Part shown: positions 16,380-24,630 of the stretch, piece after piece
How positions within the stretch are numbered: the first letter of the stretch is position 1
How the letters are laid out: every line of letters starts with the position of its first letter
Translations under genes and position numbers: made by a program
NCBI RefSeq assembly: GCF_001657475.1
Contig: NZ_LXEY01000019.1
Location: 1-64,000 of the forward strand
Length of the DNA stretch: 64,000 nt
Direction: 5' to 3'
DNA from: Enteractinococcus helveticum
GTDB lineage: Bacteria > Actinomycetota > Actinomycetes > Actinomycetales > Micrococcaceae
Notes under the pieces: generated by a model
Database searches by the model: none
Told to the model about the DNA's origin: nothing
The model's input: only the letters and a program-made list of their open reading frames with translations

Positions 16380-17295
16380 GGTGTAATTCCTCGGGAATTT
16401 GTGAATACTCGCGGTAGGAGCTGCCGAACGGTTTTCAAGACTCTCCAGCGACGGCGCCTAAATGGGCCACACGGTATCGTGCAGGGGTGTCGCTGTCAGA
16501 TCGATCCTCGTGGCCGCATCGGTCACTCAACCGCCTGCCAGTCCAACAGGAACGGCGAATCCTTGCCCTGCGCTTTACTTAGCGATGGGGAGCACATCGG
16601 ACCAGTTATCACCTAGGCATTGCCCGATCACCGGTGGGCCGGTCCTGTCTCGGTATCGGATGCCACGCCTGGCATGGCTGGATCAAGCCACCGGTCTACC
16701 CATCCGCAGACCCAAGCCCATCCGATATGAAAAGTCCGCCCCAGGGCAACTGGTGCATGGGGATATCAAAAAACTCGGACGCATCCCTGATGGTGTCGGG
16801 CACCATAAACTCGGCGTGGCTGGCAGAAAAATAATGGCTATGACAACAAAGGTGAGGCTACGCATTTTTGCATCACGCCGTGGATGACTACTCACGATTG
16901 GCCTACTCCGAGATCCTGGCCGATGAACGCCAAGAAGCCGCAGCAGGATTCTGGCAACGAGCCCAAACATGCTTCGCTGACACCGGGATCACGGTCACTG
17001 CGGTGATGACCGATAACGGCTCCTGCTACCGATCACGCCTGTTTAAAGCCACCCTCGGTCAGCACCTCAAGCATCGGTTCACCCGGCCCTACCGACCCCA
17101 AACCAACAGCAAAGTCGAACGCTTCAACCGCACCCTAACCCAAGAATGGGCCGACGCTGACACGTATTACAGCGACGAAGCCCGAGCAGCCACCTACAAG
17201 ACGTGCTACACGACTATAATCATCACCGACCCCACATCTGCCTCGGCGGCCTCACCCCAGCCCAACGAGTTCACAACCTCACGGGGAATTACACT
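16380..17295 (+). mobile_element. Degenerate IS481-family insertion sequence
   Basis: Bounded by related terminal inverted repeats: left 16380-16405 (GTGTAATTCC, CGGGAATT, TGTGAA) and right 17270-17295 in reverse orientation (GTGTAATTCC, CGTGAGG, TTGTGAA). Between them is a decayed IS481 transposase. The element is about 0.9 kb, shorter than the usual 1.0-1.1 kb, so there is an internal deletion near the left end. Its right end supplies the stop codon of the CopD-CtaG gene, meaning the insertion cut that gene. Confidence 0.7.
16431..17290 (+). pseudogene. IS481-family transposase, several frameshifts and stops
   Basis: Pieces of one transposase can be followed through frames: an HTH end (RFQ then SPATAPKWATRYR) and a stop near 16580, then RLAWLDQATGLPIRRP and QLVHGDIKKLGRIPDG (first catalytic Asp region), a frameshift near 16830-16868, then HHAVDDYSRLAYSEIL, VMTDNGSCYRS (second Asp) and RPYRPQTNSKVERFNRTL with the last Glu of the DDE triad. 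The C-terminal YNHHRPHxxLGG region is again out of frame. The N terminus is mostly missing. It is not functional. Confidence 0.75.
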
Positions 17296-19292
17296 GAGGC
17301 GCTGCCCTGTGTAGCGGACGATTCGCCAACACTCGTGCGTTTTGACGTCCTGTCGTGGGCTGCTCGTGGGGGCCGGCCCAGGATCAGGGCTATGCCCACC
17401 AGGGCGATTGGGGTGAACCCGGTGAGCAGCACCGCAATCCCGGCCAGTTGCTGATCTAGTGCAAGGGATGGCCCCCAGGTGCGTTCCATGCCACCGAACC
17501 AGTCGGGTTGTACGACTGGCAGCATGCCAGAAACCAACACGACCGCCCAGAGCAAGAAGAGCCCAGCTAACATCGCAGCACCCGTGATCCGCGTCGTGCG
17601 GTGTGCAAACCGACGGGCTCCAGGGTCCAACAGCCCGTGCATCACCCAACACCCCACCACCAGGAAATACAGGTTCGTCAGCTGATGTACTAGCCAGTAT
17701 TGCAGTGCCAGTTGGAAGACCGGGGTGTAGTAGAACGCCAGTAGGGACGCGATCAACACGGTGCCACTGAGAGCCGGTTTGGCCAGGACCGGTTGGGCCA
17801 GGTCCAGCCACTCGCGTAGCCCGCGGCTGCCATCGGTGCGTCGGGCCACGGACTGGGCGGCCAACTGGATCGGGCGGCCCAACACGAGCAACACCGACAC
17901 GATCAGCGCCAGCGTGAGCAGCATGGTGGTGTGCATGCTGAACAACACTTTCCCATAAATGGTGGGCGCGGCACAGGTGACATACACCAGTATCCCCAGG
18001 GCTGTTAGCCAGCTGGCGGTCCGGTGCCAGGGCCAGGACGGGGCACGGCGCGCCCCCAGGAGATACACTGCTGCAGCGATGACGATAAACGCAATCCACA
18101 GCCAATCCCAGCGCCATTGGGCCAACCACTGGTCCCAGGTCAGCTCGGGTGGCAGGGGATACCCGGTCAAACGCTGGGCAGGGGTCAGGGCTGGTTTGAT
18201 CTCTTGGGGGATCGGTGGGGCAGCCCGGCTGAGGGTGCTGGTGACCCCGATGATGCCGGCCATGATCAACACCTCGGCCACCACCAGCCGCCATACGGTG
18301 CGGTTGGCCGGCTGGGTGGCCAACCGGGTGATGCTCCATTGGCGGTGGAACCAGCCGATGGCCCCTAAGACCAAGGTGGCCATGAACTTGAGCAGTATCA
18401 GCTGACCATACCGGGTGACCAGTCCGTCCCAGTCGCCTAATCGCAGCACGGAGTTGAGTACCCCCGAGGCCAACACCAGGACAAAGGCCACCGAGGCGAT
18501 GGCCGAAAACCGCCGGACCACCACCGTGGCGAAGTTACTCGGGGACTGGGGACTACTGCTGGAGTCGGTGGGTGGGATGGTGGGGGCGATGCAAGCTAAG
18601 GCGGCGACCCCGCCGACCCACACCAGTACCCCTACCCAGTGGATGACCAGTGCGCCGACCCCGGCATAGTGTTCGTCGCTGCCAGCAGCATGCCCAATCA
18701 ACGAAATGGGAATCGTGGCCGACAACGACAGCAGTGCCAGCCCCCATAAGCCCGCTGAGGATCGCACGAGGAAGGTCAACGTGGCCACCACCACGGCCAG
18801 CACGACGATCACGGACCTGGCTTGGCCCACGACTAGGTCCGTGACGTAACTCAAGAGCTGTTGGCCAAAGTCCGCGCTAGCACTCAAGGGTTGACCGGAC
18901 AGGTCAGCAAACGTCAACACCAAGATCGTGACGGCGGCCAGGACCCACACCACAGCAGCCGCCGAGGCCACCGTCATGACCCGCCGAAACGCAGGATGCT
19001 CGGCAGCATCTGGAACGTCCGTCGTCGCGGCGGAAGCATGAGTCACACGAGGCGGCAGCACGGCCGCTGCGAACAACAAACACCCGATCACAATGGCCAG
19101 GGCGAAATGGTGGAGGGCTGAAACGATGGGCAGCGACCATAAGACGACATCCCCAGGATGCATGGTGTCCCGGTTGGCGACCGTGCCCGTGTAGGCGGTA
19201 CTGCTGACCACCGCCAGCCCGATGATCACCACAGCCACCCCTACCCAGGTGAGGGTCCTTGCGGTCTGGTGTTTCGTGGCTGTCTGCGTCAC
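17289..19292 (-). CDS. CopD domain fused to CtaG-like copper/cytochrome oxidase assembly protein
   Basis: A 667-residue polytopic membrane protein. The N-terminal about 340 residues are CopD-like (helix with HHFALAIVIG, later HAAGSDEHYAG and VIHWVGVLVWVGG with histidines in membrane positions, and a helix ending in GWFHRQW). The C-terminal half is CtaG/caa3-assembly-like (PPELTWDQWLAQWRWDW, SMHTTMLLTLAL, YWLVHQLTNLYFLVVG, HGLLDPGARR). Such fusions import copper and load oxidase in actinobacteria. ATG 19292 overlaps the copC stop (ATGA). The last residues (SASV) and the TAA are encoded in the inverted repeat of the IS481 remnant, so the true C terminus is cut, probably by a small amount. Confidence 0.8.
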   Translation of the reverse strand: MTQTATKHQTARTLTWVGVAVVIIGLAVVSSTAYTGTVANRDTMHPGDVVLWSLPIVSALHHFALAIVIGCLLFAAAVLPPRVTHASAATTDVPDAAEHPAFRRVMTVASAAAVVWVLAAVTILVLTFADLSGQPLSASADFGQQLLSYVTDLVVGQARSVIVVLAVVVATLTFLVRSSAGLWGLALLSLSATIPISLIGHAAGSDEHYAGVGALVIHWVGVLVWVGGVAALACIAPTIPPTDSSSSPQSPSNFATVVVRRFSAIASVAFVLVLASGVLNSVLRLGDWDGLVTRYGQLILLKFMATLVLGAIGWFHRQWSITRLATQPANRTVWRLVVAEVLIMAGIIGVTSTLSRAAPPIPQEIKPALTPAQRLTGYPLPPELTWDQWLAQWRWDWLWIAFIVIAAAVYLLGARRAPSWPWHRTASWLTALGILVYVTCAAPTIYGKVLFSMHTTMLLTLALIVSVLLVLGRPIQLAAQSVARRTDGSRGLREWLDLAQPVLAKPALSGTVLIASLLAFYYTPVFQLALQYWLVHQLTNLYFLVVGCWVMHGLLDPGARRFAHRTTRITGAAMLAGLFLLWAVVLVSGMLPVVQPDWFGGMERTWGPSLALDQQLAGIAVLLTGFTPIALVGIALILGRPPRAAHDRTSKRTSVGESSATQGSASV

Positions 19293-19918
19293 TGATCGGT
19301 GGTGGTTTCTTTGCGGCGGCGCAGCACGAGCACGACGGTAACGATCCCTGCAAACGCACCGGCTAGCACGGCGAGAATGATCAGGAAGCCCGCCGAGACA
19401 CCCTCATCGACAGCCTCAGGCCCGACCTGTTGTGGCACAGCAGTCTCGGGCTGTGACGGGGCGACCGCGTCGGACGTCGAGGGAGAGGGTTGCTCAGCGG
19501 GGGTAGGCGACGGTGAGACAACAGCGGCAGGTCCCTCGGCGGTGAAACCAAAGACGCCCTCAATGGGGTGGGAATCCGAGGACACCACCCGCCAGGTCAC
19601 GGTGTATTCCCCGGCAGGGGCATCGGCACTGATCGCTTGTTGGGCGGTGTTGTCCACGATCTGGACATCGCCGGTGGCCCAATCGGTGCCTTCAGCATCC
19701 TGGACCAACACCTCGGAGCCAATCGCCAACGGGGGATTACTAAACGTCAACTCGATAGTTTCGGGCATCGCCTCCAGGCTTTGTCCATCCTCCGGGCTGG
19801 TGTCAGTCAGCACATCATGGGCCGACGCCGACGACACCGGCACCAACAGACTCACCAGCAGCACGGCCAGCACCCCCATGACCCCGGAAACCCCCGGAGC
19901 CCGTAGCAGTTGTTTCAC
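19289..19918 (-). CDS. copC: CopC-like extracytoplasmic copper-binding protein, membrane-anchored
   Basis: A 209-residue protein. Start GTG 19918 follows GAGGAGAAGA; an ATG two bases earlier is out of frame and stops at once. Signal peptide ends ASAHD, which would leave His as first residue, the Cu(II) ligand of CopC; the later SSDSHPIEG supplies the partner Asp and His. The beta-sandwich runs to about residue 120 (YTVTWRVVSSD, GVFGFTAEG), followed by a long Ser/Pro/Thr linker and a C-terminal helix with RRRKE, so it is anchored in the membrane. It feeds copper to CopD, encoded with a four-base overlap downstream. Confidence 0.85.
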   Translation of the reverse strand: MKQLLRAPGVSGVMGVLAVLLVSLLVPVSSASAHDVLTDTSPEDGQSLEAMPETIELTFSNPPLAIGSEVLVQDAEGTDWATGDVQIVDNTAQQAISADAPAGEYTVTWRVVSSDSHPIEGVFGFTAEGPAAVVSPSPTPAEQPSPSTSDAVAPSQPETAVPQQVGPEAVDEGVSAGFLIILAVLAGAFAGIVTVVLVLRRRKETTTDQ

Positions 19919-20198
19919 ATTCTTCTCCTCTGAATAGCATCTCCACTGTACCAACCGTTGATGCGTGACATGGCCCAACTACCCGCATGTAGCAGCCAAC
20001 GGCCTGGTGGCCTACACCATGTCGCCAGGCTGAGCATCACACTGTATGAGCCTGTCATCCCAGGCTGTACACCAGTTGTCGGAAGGTTGCTGGAAAACAC
20101 CAGCGACCTCTTTTCGGGTACTGCCTACACGATGCGTATGCTCCAAGCGTCAACGCCACGTTGTGTAAGGGAACCGGCCTTTCACCACTGGTCCATAT

Positions 20199-21095
20199 TC
20201 ATAACAGTTCATCCTCGTAGGACCGTGGGTCCTCGATCGGTTCCACATGGCAGATGACCCGCAATTCTGGATACTCGCCTCGAATACCATCCGAGATGTT
20301 TTCGGTAAGGTCGTGACCTGCTTGCACCGTCCAACGGCCCGGGACCAGGATATGCACCGACATGAACCGCAATCGTCCCGCCTCCCGCGTGCGCAGCGCA
20401 TGAAACTGCACCTCATCGCTAGTAAAAGACTCCAGGATGCTCCGGATCTTGTCGTTGTCGTCTTTGGGCAGGCTGACATCCATGAACCCCGCTGTCGATT
20501 GGATAATCAACCGCCACCCGGTGACCAGAATATTGACGCCCACCAGAAAAGCGATCAGCGCATCCAGTCGCGCCCACCCGGTCAGCGCCACTAACAAGAC
20601 CCCCACGACCACACCTGCAGAGGTCCACACATCGGTCATAAGGTGTTTACCATCGGCCACCAGGGTGATGGACCGATGTCGACGGCCCACCTGCAGCAGC
20701 ACCACCGCGACGGTACCATTCACCGCAGCCGCCACCAGCGAGATCCCAAGCCCAATCCCGACATTGTCGAGTTCTTGCGGGTTGAAGAACCGCTCAATCG
20801 AGCTCACGAGAATAAACGCGGCCGCCACAAAGATCATCAGACCTTCAACGGCTGCCGAAAAGTATTCGGCTTTGGTGTGCCCAAAATGGTGGTTTTTATC
20901 CGCTGGTTTCGCCGCCACCGTCAACGCGGCTAAGGCCATGACCGCAGCAACCAGATTCACCACGGACTCTGCGGCGTCTGATAACAACCCCACCGAACCG
21001 GTCACATACCACGCAGCGGTCTTGAGCCCGATGGTGACCAGGGCTGCCGCAATGGATAACCACGCGTATCGTCTGAGGTCAGTTGGTGTGTTCAT
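20199..21095 (-). CDS. CDF transporter, FieF/YiiP-like subgroup
   Basis: A 298-residue protein; start ATG 21095 chosen since homology starts there. Helix 2 has LLSDAAESVVNLV (Asp plus Glu/Asn variant of the DxxxD site) and helix 5 DGKHLMTDVWTS (His and Asp). The segment GHTKAEYFSAAVEG is the conserved family loop after helix 2. The cytoplasmic domain holds FHALRTREAGRLRFMSVHI and a His-containing end (RVICHVEP). It is a different branch from the three other CDF genes of the window and could export iron, zinc or cadmium. No regulator is adjacent; it ends 280 bases after copC starts on the same strand. Confidence 0.8.
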   Translation of the reverse strand: MNTPTDLRRYAWLSIAAALVTIGLKTAAWYVTGSVGLLSDAAESVVNLVAAVMALAALTVAAKPADKNHHFGHTKAEYFSAAVEGLMIFVAAAFILVSSIERFFNPQELDNVGIGLGISLVAAAVNGTVAVVLLQVGRRHRSITLVADGKHLMTDVWTSAGVVVGVLLVALTGWARLDALIAFLVGVNILVTGWRLIIQSTAGFMDVSLPKDDNDKIRSILESFTSDEVQFHALRTREAGRLRFMSVHILVPGRWTVQAGHDLTENISDGIRGEYPELRVICHVEPIEDPRSYEDELL

Positions 21096-21538
21096 ACACA
21101 GCATCCTTGCACAGTCCGCCTCGTGGGTCGCTGGGCATTCCCCTGATTCGAGTTCCTGCAAACACGTCGACCAGGCCGATGCCAGGCGATTGTCATAAAA
21201 ATTTTAAGGCTCTACGTTTTCAACGCTCATGGACGCATCGTCACAATTCTCGGACATATTAAGAATGTCAAACAAGCGTACTCGCAATAGGAACCATTCA
21301 TTGTTGAAGTCTGGGGGGTCATGATCGTATTCTGGACGTATGCATCAGCACCTGGATCCGCTGAAACTAACGGCAGCCGGCATGGCTGACAAGAATAAAG
21401 TTTAGCCCTCTTCGCAGAACCAAGACGCTCCGATATCGACCGAGTGTCTTTTGTTCTTCACCTCCGGTGAGCATTCACTGAAAGATGGTTTAATGTGGGC
21501 GGTTCGCTCTCTAGATCGTCTAGCGCAGCTCGTGCGCC
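21096..21538. other. Intergenic stretch without a recognised gene
   Basis: About 440 bases between the divergent CDF gene and a PCuAC remnant. AT-rich around 21190-21300 with TTTTAAGG and ATATTAAG words, so promoters for either side may lie here. I found no RNA gene, transposon end or conserved reading frame. Confidence 0.3.
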
Positions 21539-21691
21539 ATGCCCAGGGGAGTCACGCAAGAGAAAGAAGGTGGCTTCCCGCTTGCCGCCGACGAGCGGTA
21601 CGAGCTAGACCCGGGGGAAGATCACATCATGCTCATGGATCTGACCGAAGACATCCAGCCGGGCGACGTTTTCGAAGATCAGACACATTAA
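21539..21691 (+). pseudogene. PCuAC-type copper chaperone, C-terminal remnant
   Basis: From ATG 21539 the frame gives TQEKEGGFPLAADERYEL, then PGEDHIMLMDLTEDIQPGD and ends at TAA 21689-21691. This is the conserved C-terminal part of PCuAC proteins (GG.xxPA...L.PGGxHIMLMDL..), including the H and M copper ligands of the HxM pair. The first about two thirds, including signal peptide and the other His-Met ligands, is absent. PCuAC moves Cu(I) to the CuA site of cytochrome oxidase and is commonly encoded with CopC and DyP genes, as here. Confidence 0.7.
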
Positions 21692-21706
21692 GGAATACGA
21701 TACGCA

Positions 21707-23053
21707 GTGATCAACAAATACAACTCTGCTCCGAAACAGCCTGTACTGGATGTTTCACGGCGTGGATTGCTGTTAGGCGCTGGGGGAATCGTCGGTGGGG
21801 GACTGGTCGGTGTTGCCGCAGGATATTCCGCGGCGTCAGTCGGCTCCCCCGTCACACCCGGTGATCTCCAACAACCCGTCACCGTGAGCCCCGGCATCGC
21901 CAATACCCAGGTGACAGTATCCGACCCCTATGGCACGGATATCATCTCGTTCTACGGGCCCCGTCAAGCCGGCGTAGACACCCCCCTACAAGCACACGGT
22001 GTCTTTATCGGGCTGTACCTGCATGACGACACCGACGCTGATCGATTAGCATCCATGATGCGGCTGGTGACCGATGATGCCGCCCGACTCACCCAGGGCC
22101 GCGGAGCACTGGCGGACCTCGACGAAGAACTCGCCGCAGCCCCCGCCCGACTCACCGTGACCTTTGGCTTCGGTTCGGAAGTGTTCAACCGCACCCGACC
22201 AGAGTTGAAACCGTCCTGGCTCAAACCACTGCCCGAATACGACATCGACCAGCTCGACCCCGCCTACACCGGCGGCGATATGGTCATCCAAATTCAAGGC
22301 GACGACCCGCTCTCGGTCGCCCACGCCCGACGCATGCTACTCAAAGATGCCCGAGCGTTCGCCTCAATTGCATGGGTGCAAACCGGCTTCACGCATGCCC
22401 GAGCATCACATCCGGATGACACCACCATGCGCAACCTCTTTGGCCAAATCGATGGCACCGGCAACCCAACGAGGGGTTCGGAGACCGCTGAACGAGTTAT
22501 CTGGGGTGTGGGTGACGGTGACGGCAACGGTACCAAGAGCCTGCAACCCTGGATCGAAAACGGCACCTCCATGGTCGTCCGGCGCATCGCCATGAACGTG
22601 GATGAATGGGACGAACTGGATCGTCCGATGCAAGAATCCGTCATCGGACGCAGACTCGGTTCAGGAGCACCATTGACCGGGGAATATGAACACGACGAAC
22701 CAGACTTTGACGCCCCGGGCCCAACCGGGTTCCCGGTCATCGCGGATATTTCCCATATCCGCCGTGCGCGCACAAGCGATTCAGATGAGGCCATGTTCCG
22801 GCGCAGTTTCAACTATGATGAACTACCGACCTCTTCGGGAAACCAGTTGCACGGTCACACCGGAGTGTCGGAGTCCGGCCTGATCTTTGTAGCATTCCAG
22901 TGTGACGTCGACCAGCAATACATCCCTATTCAGGACCGATTAGCCGAAACTGACCACCTGAACCTGTGGACCATTCCGGTCGGGTCGGCAGTTTTCGCGA
23001 TCCCGCCGGGCTGCGAGGCGGATGGTTTTATAGGCGAACCTTTGTTCGTCTAG
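21707..23053 (+). CDS. Dye-decolourising (DyP/EfeB-type) peroxidase, Tat-exported
   Basis: A 448-residue heme peroxidase starting at GTG 21707 with AAGGA upstream. The leader SRRGLLLGAGG is a twin-arginine signal. The DyP core shows GQIDGTGNP (variant of the GxxDG motif with the catalytic Asp), a heme-ligand His region (GHTGVSESGL precedes the last strand; FPVIADISHIRRA carries His and Arg), and QLHGHTG. EfeB-like members are secreted and may extract heme iron or oxidise small molecules with peroxide. It follows the PCuAC fragment by 15 bases, a usual partner in actinobacterial copper clusters. Confidence 0.85.
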   Translation: MINKYNSAPKQPVLDVSRRGLLLGAGGIVGGGLVGVAAGYSAASVGSPVTPGDLQQPVTVSPGIANTQVTVSDPYGTDIISFYGPRQAGVDTPLQAHGVFIGLYLHDDTDADRLASMMRLVTDDAARLTQGRGALADLDEELAAAPARLTVTFGFGSEVFNRTRPELKPSWLKPLPEYDIDQLDPAYTGGDMVIQIQGDDPLSVAHARRMLLKDARAFASIAWVQTGFTHARASHPDDTTMRNLFGQIDGTGNPTRGSETAERVIWGVGDGDGNGTKSLQPWIENGTSMVVRRIAMNVDEWDELDRPMQESVIGRRLGSGAPLTGEYEHDEPDFDAPGPTGFPVIADISHIRRARTSDSDEAMFRRSFNYDELPTSSGNQLHGHTGVSESGLIFVAFQCDVDQQYIPIQDRLAETDHLNLWTIPVGSAVFAIPPGCEADGFIGEPLFV

Positions 23054-23316
23054 CAACATCAAGGAGCACTATTGGTGATTCGTTCTAGTGTAGCGGTTGC
23101 CATCATCCCTCCTAGAATCGTAGGTACTGCGGCCGCGCGGCTTCACCACAGACTAGCGACCTTGCGCTTACAACTGAAAGTCCTATGTCGGTCGTCGGCT
23201 GCTAGTAGCTGGAAAGTTGAGCGTTTAAAAGTCTCACAGCGGGTATACCCGCGCTCCGCACGCGCTTTTGGTGAGGCTTTGGCTGTCATGCTCATATTCT
23301 GCAGTTATTCGAAGGA
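23054..23316. other. Intergenic stretch after the peroxidase gene
   Basis: No gene supported. Moderate AT content, short imperfect repeats only. Confidence 0.3.
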
Positions 23317-23490
23317 TCATTTGTGCCACTGAGGATGGCTGCGCTGTTGATTCCTCGGCAATTTTTTGGCGATCGAGAGGATAGAAGCGTTGAGATGGGG
23401 TGTGTTTTCGTTGGCGAACCATGTTTGGAGTTCGATGACCTCTCTGTTCCAGATGCCGGGGACCATCAGGACGCGCACGGCCCAGACATA
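23317..23490 (-). pseudogene. ccdA C-terminal remnant
   Basis: On the minus strand the frame reads VRVLMVPGIWNREVIELQTW then FANENTPHLNASIL. This matches the end of the CcdA at 13606-14379 ([22 protein letters not shown]) and nothing upstream of it does, so only the last 30 or so codons survive. It follows ccsB on the same strand, so a ResB-CcsB-CcdA order may once have existed here, or the island's intact ccdA may derive from a related copy. Confidence 0.65.
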
Positions 23491-23625
23491 GAGAACCGGG
23501 CTGCCTTGGAAACGCTGCGAAGGTACATGGGTGGTAAGCCGGTTCCCTGGCACGAGGCAGCGAAACATGCCCCGTGGTGCAAGCCTGAACCTGCCACATC
23601 ATGTCGGCACTGGTTCAGCTCAGGT

Positions 23626-24630
23626 TCAGAGCCCGGCGTAGGAGTGCAATGATGGGAAGTACAGGTTGACGATCGTGTAGTTGAACACCAGGGCGAAGAA
23701 CCCAATGATGTTCAACCATGCGGATCGAGTGCCGGTCCAGCCGCGGGTTGCACGCGCGTGGAGGTAGCCGGCGTAGATGACCCAGATGATAAAGGTCCAA
23801 ACTTCTTTGGCGTCCCAGTTCCAGTAGCGTCCCCAGGCCTGTTCACCCCAGATGGATCCGGCAATCAGGGTGAAGGTCCACAGGACAAACCCGATGGCGT
23901 TGAGGCGGTAGGACCAGTTTTCTAAGGCCAGCGAGGAGGGCACCAGGCGCAGGAATCCGGTGACGTTGTCGTTTTTTTCGGCGCGCTGTTTGAACAGCTG
24001 CAGCACCGACATGGCAAAGGTCAATGAGAACAGCCCGGTGGCAATGATGGCCACGGACACGTGGCTGATCAGCCACCAGGATTGTAATGCGGGTTGGACG
24101 TTGCCCACCGGGGTGGGGAACCCGATGGTTGCGGCCATCATCATCAACAACACCACCCCGGACACAAACGTGCCGACAAAGCGTAGGTCTTTGCGCAGCA
24201 AAAACACCAGATAGACCACGGAGATCACCAGGGCACCGGAGGTCATGAATTCATACAGATTGCCCCACGGCGCCCGGGAGGCGGCCACTGCGCGGGCCAC
24301 CACGGCAAAGGCGTGGGCCAGGGTGGCAATGGCCATGATGGCCACAGCGATGTTGGCTGCCGGGCGTTTCACCCCGTCGGTGTATTCCATGTCGTCAGAC
24401 ACGAGTTGGCGGGAGGTCGTCGAGGCGGCCGCCGCGTCGACTGCCGGGCCCCCGGCACCGATAAGTTGTCTGGTTTGTTGGGTGTGGAGTTGGGCTTCGA
24501 GTTTCCGGATGGATCGCGATGCGGTGGCCATGTCCCAGGAAAACAGTAAGAAGGCGGCCAGATAGATAAAGGATGCGATGAGCATGAACAGTTCGCTGTA
24601 TGAGGCCAGCGTTTCATTGACGGGTGTCAT
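23626..24630 (-). CDS. ccsB: CcsB/CcsA-type heme handling protein of System II cytochrome c assembly
   Basis: A 334-residue membrane protein of about eight helices. Start ATG 24630 has GGAGG six bases upstream and overlaps the resB stop (ATGA). The tryptophan-rich WWD-like signature is present near residue 255-275: WGEQAWGRYWNWDAKEVW; histidines that ligate heme are in ISHVSVAIIATG and LHSYAG. With ResB it exports heme and ligates it to CxxCH of apocytochromes outside the membrane. Reduction of the apocytochrome is served by CcdA-TlpA, found at 13-14 kb. Confidence 0.85.
   Translation of the reverse strand: MTPVNETLASYSELFMLIASFIYLAAFLLFSWDMATASRSIRKLEAQLHTQQTRQLIGAGGPAVDAAAASTTSRQLVSDDMEYTDGVKRPAANIAVAIMAIATLAHAFAVVARAVAASRAPWGNLYEFMTSGALVISVVYLVFLLRKDLRFVGTFVSGVVLLMMMAATIGFPTPVGNVQPALQSWWLISHVSVAIIATGLFSLTFAMSVLQLFKQRAEKNDNVTGFLRLVPSSLALENWSYRLNAIGFVLWTFTLIAGSIWGEQAWGRYWNWDAKEVWTFIIWVIYAGYLHARATRGWTGTRSAWLNIIGFFALVFNYTIVNLYFPSLHSYAGL

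Noticed and set aside
17206-18339. 377-codon minus-strand frame and other long frames inside the CopD-CtaG gene
   Set aside because: Arg/Pro/His-rich antisense or off-frame reading of a clearly coding region.
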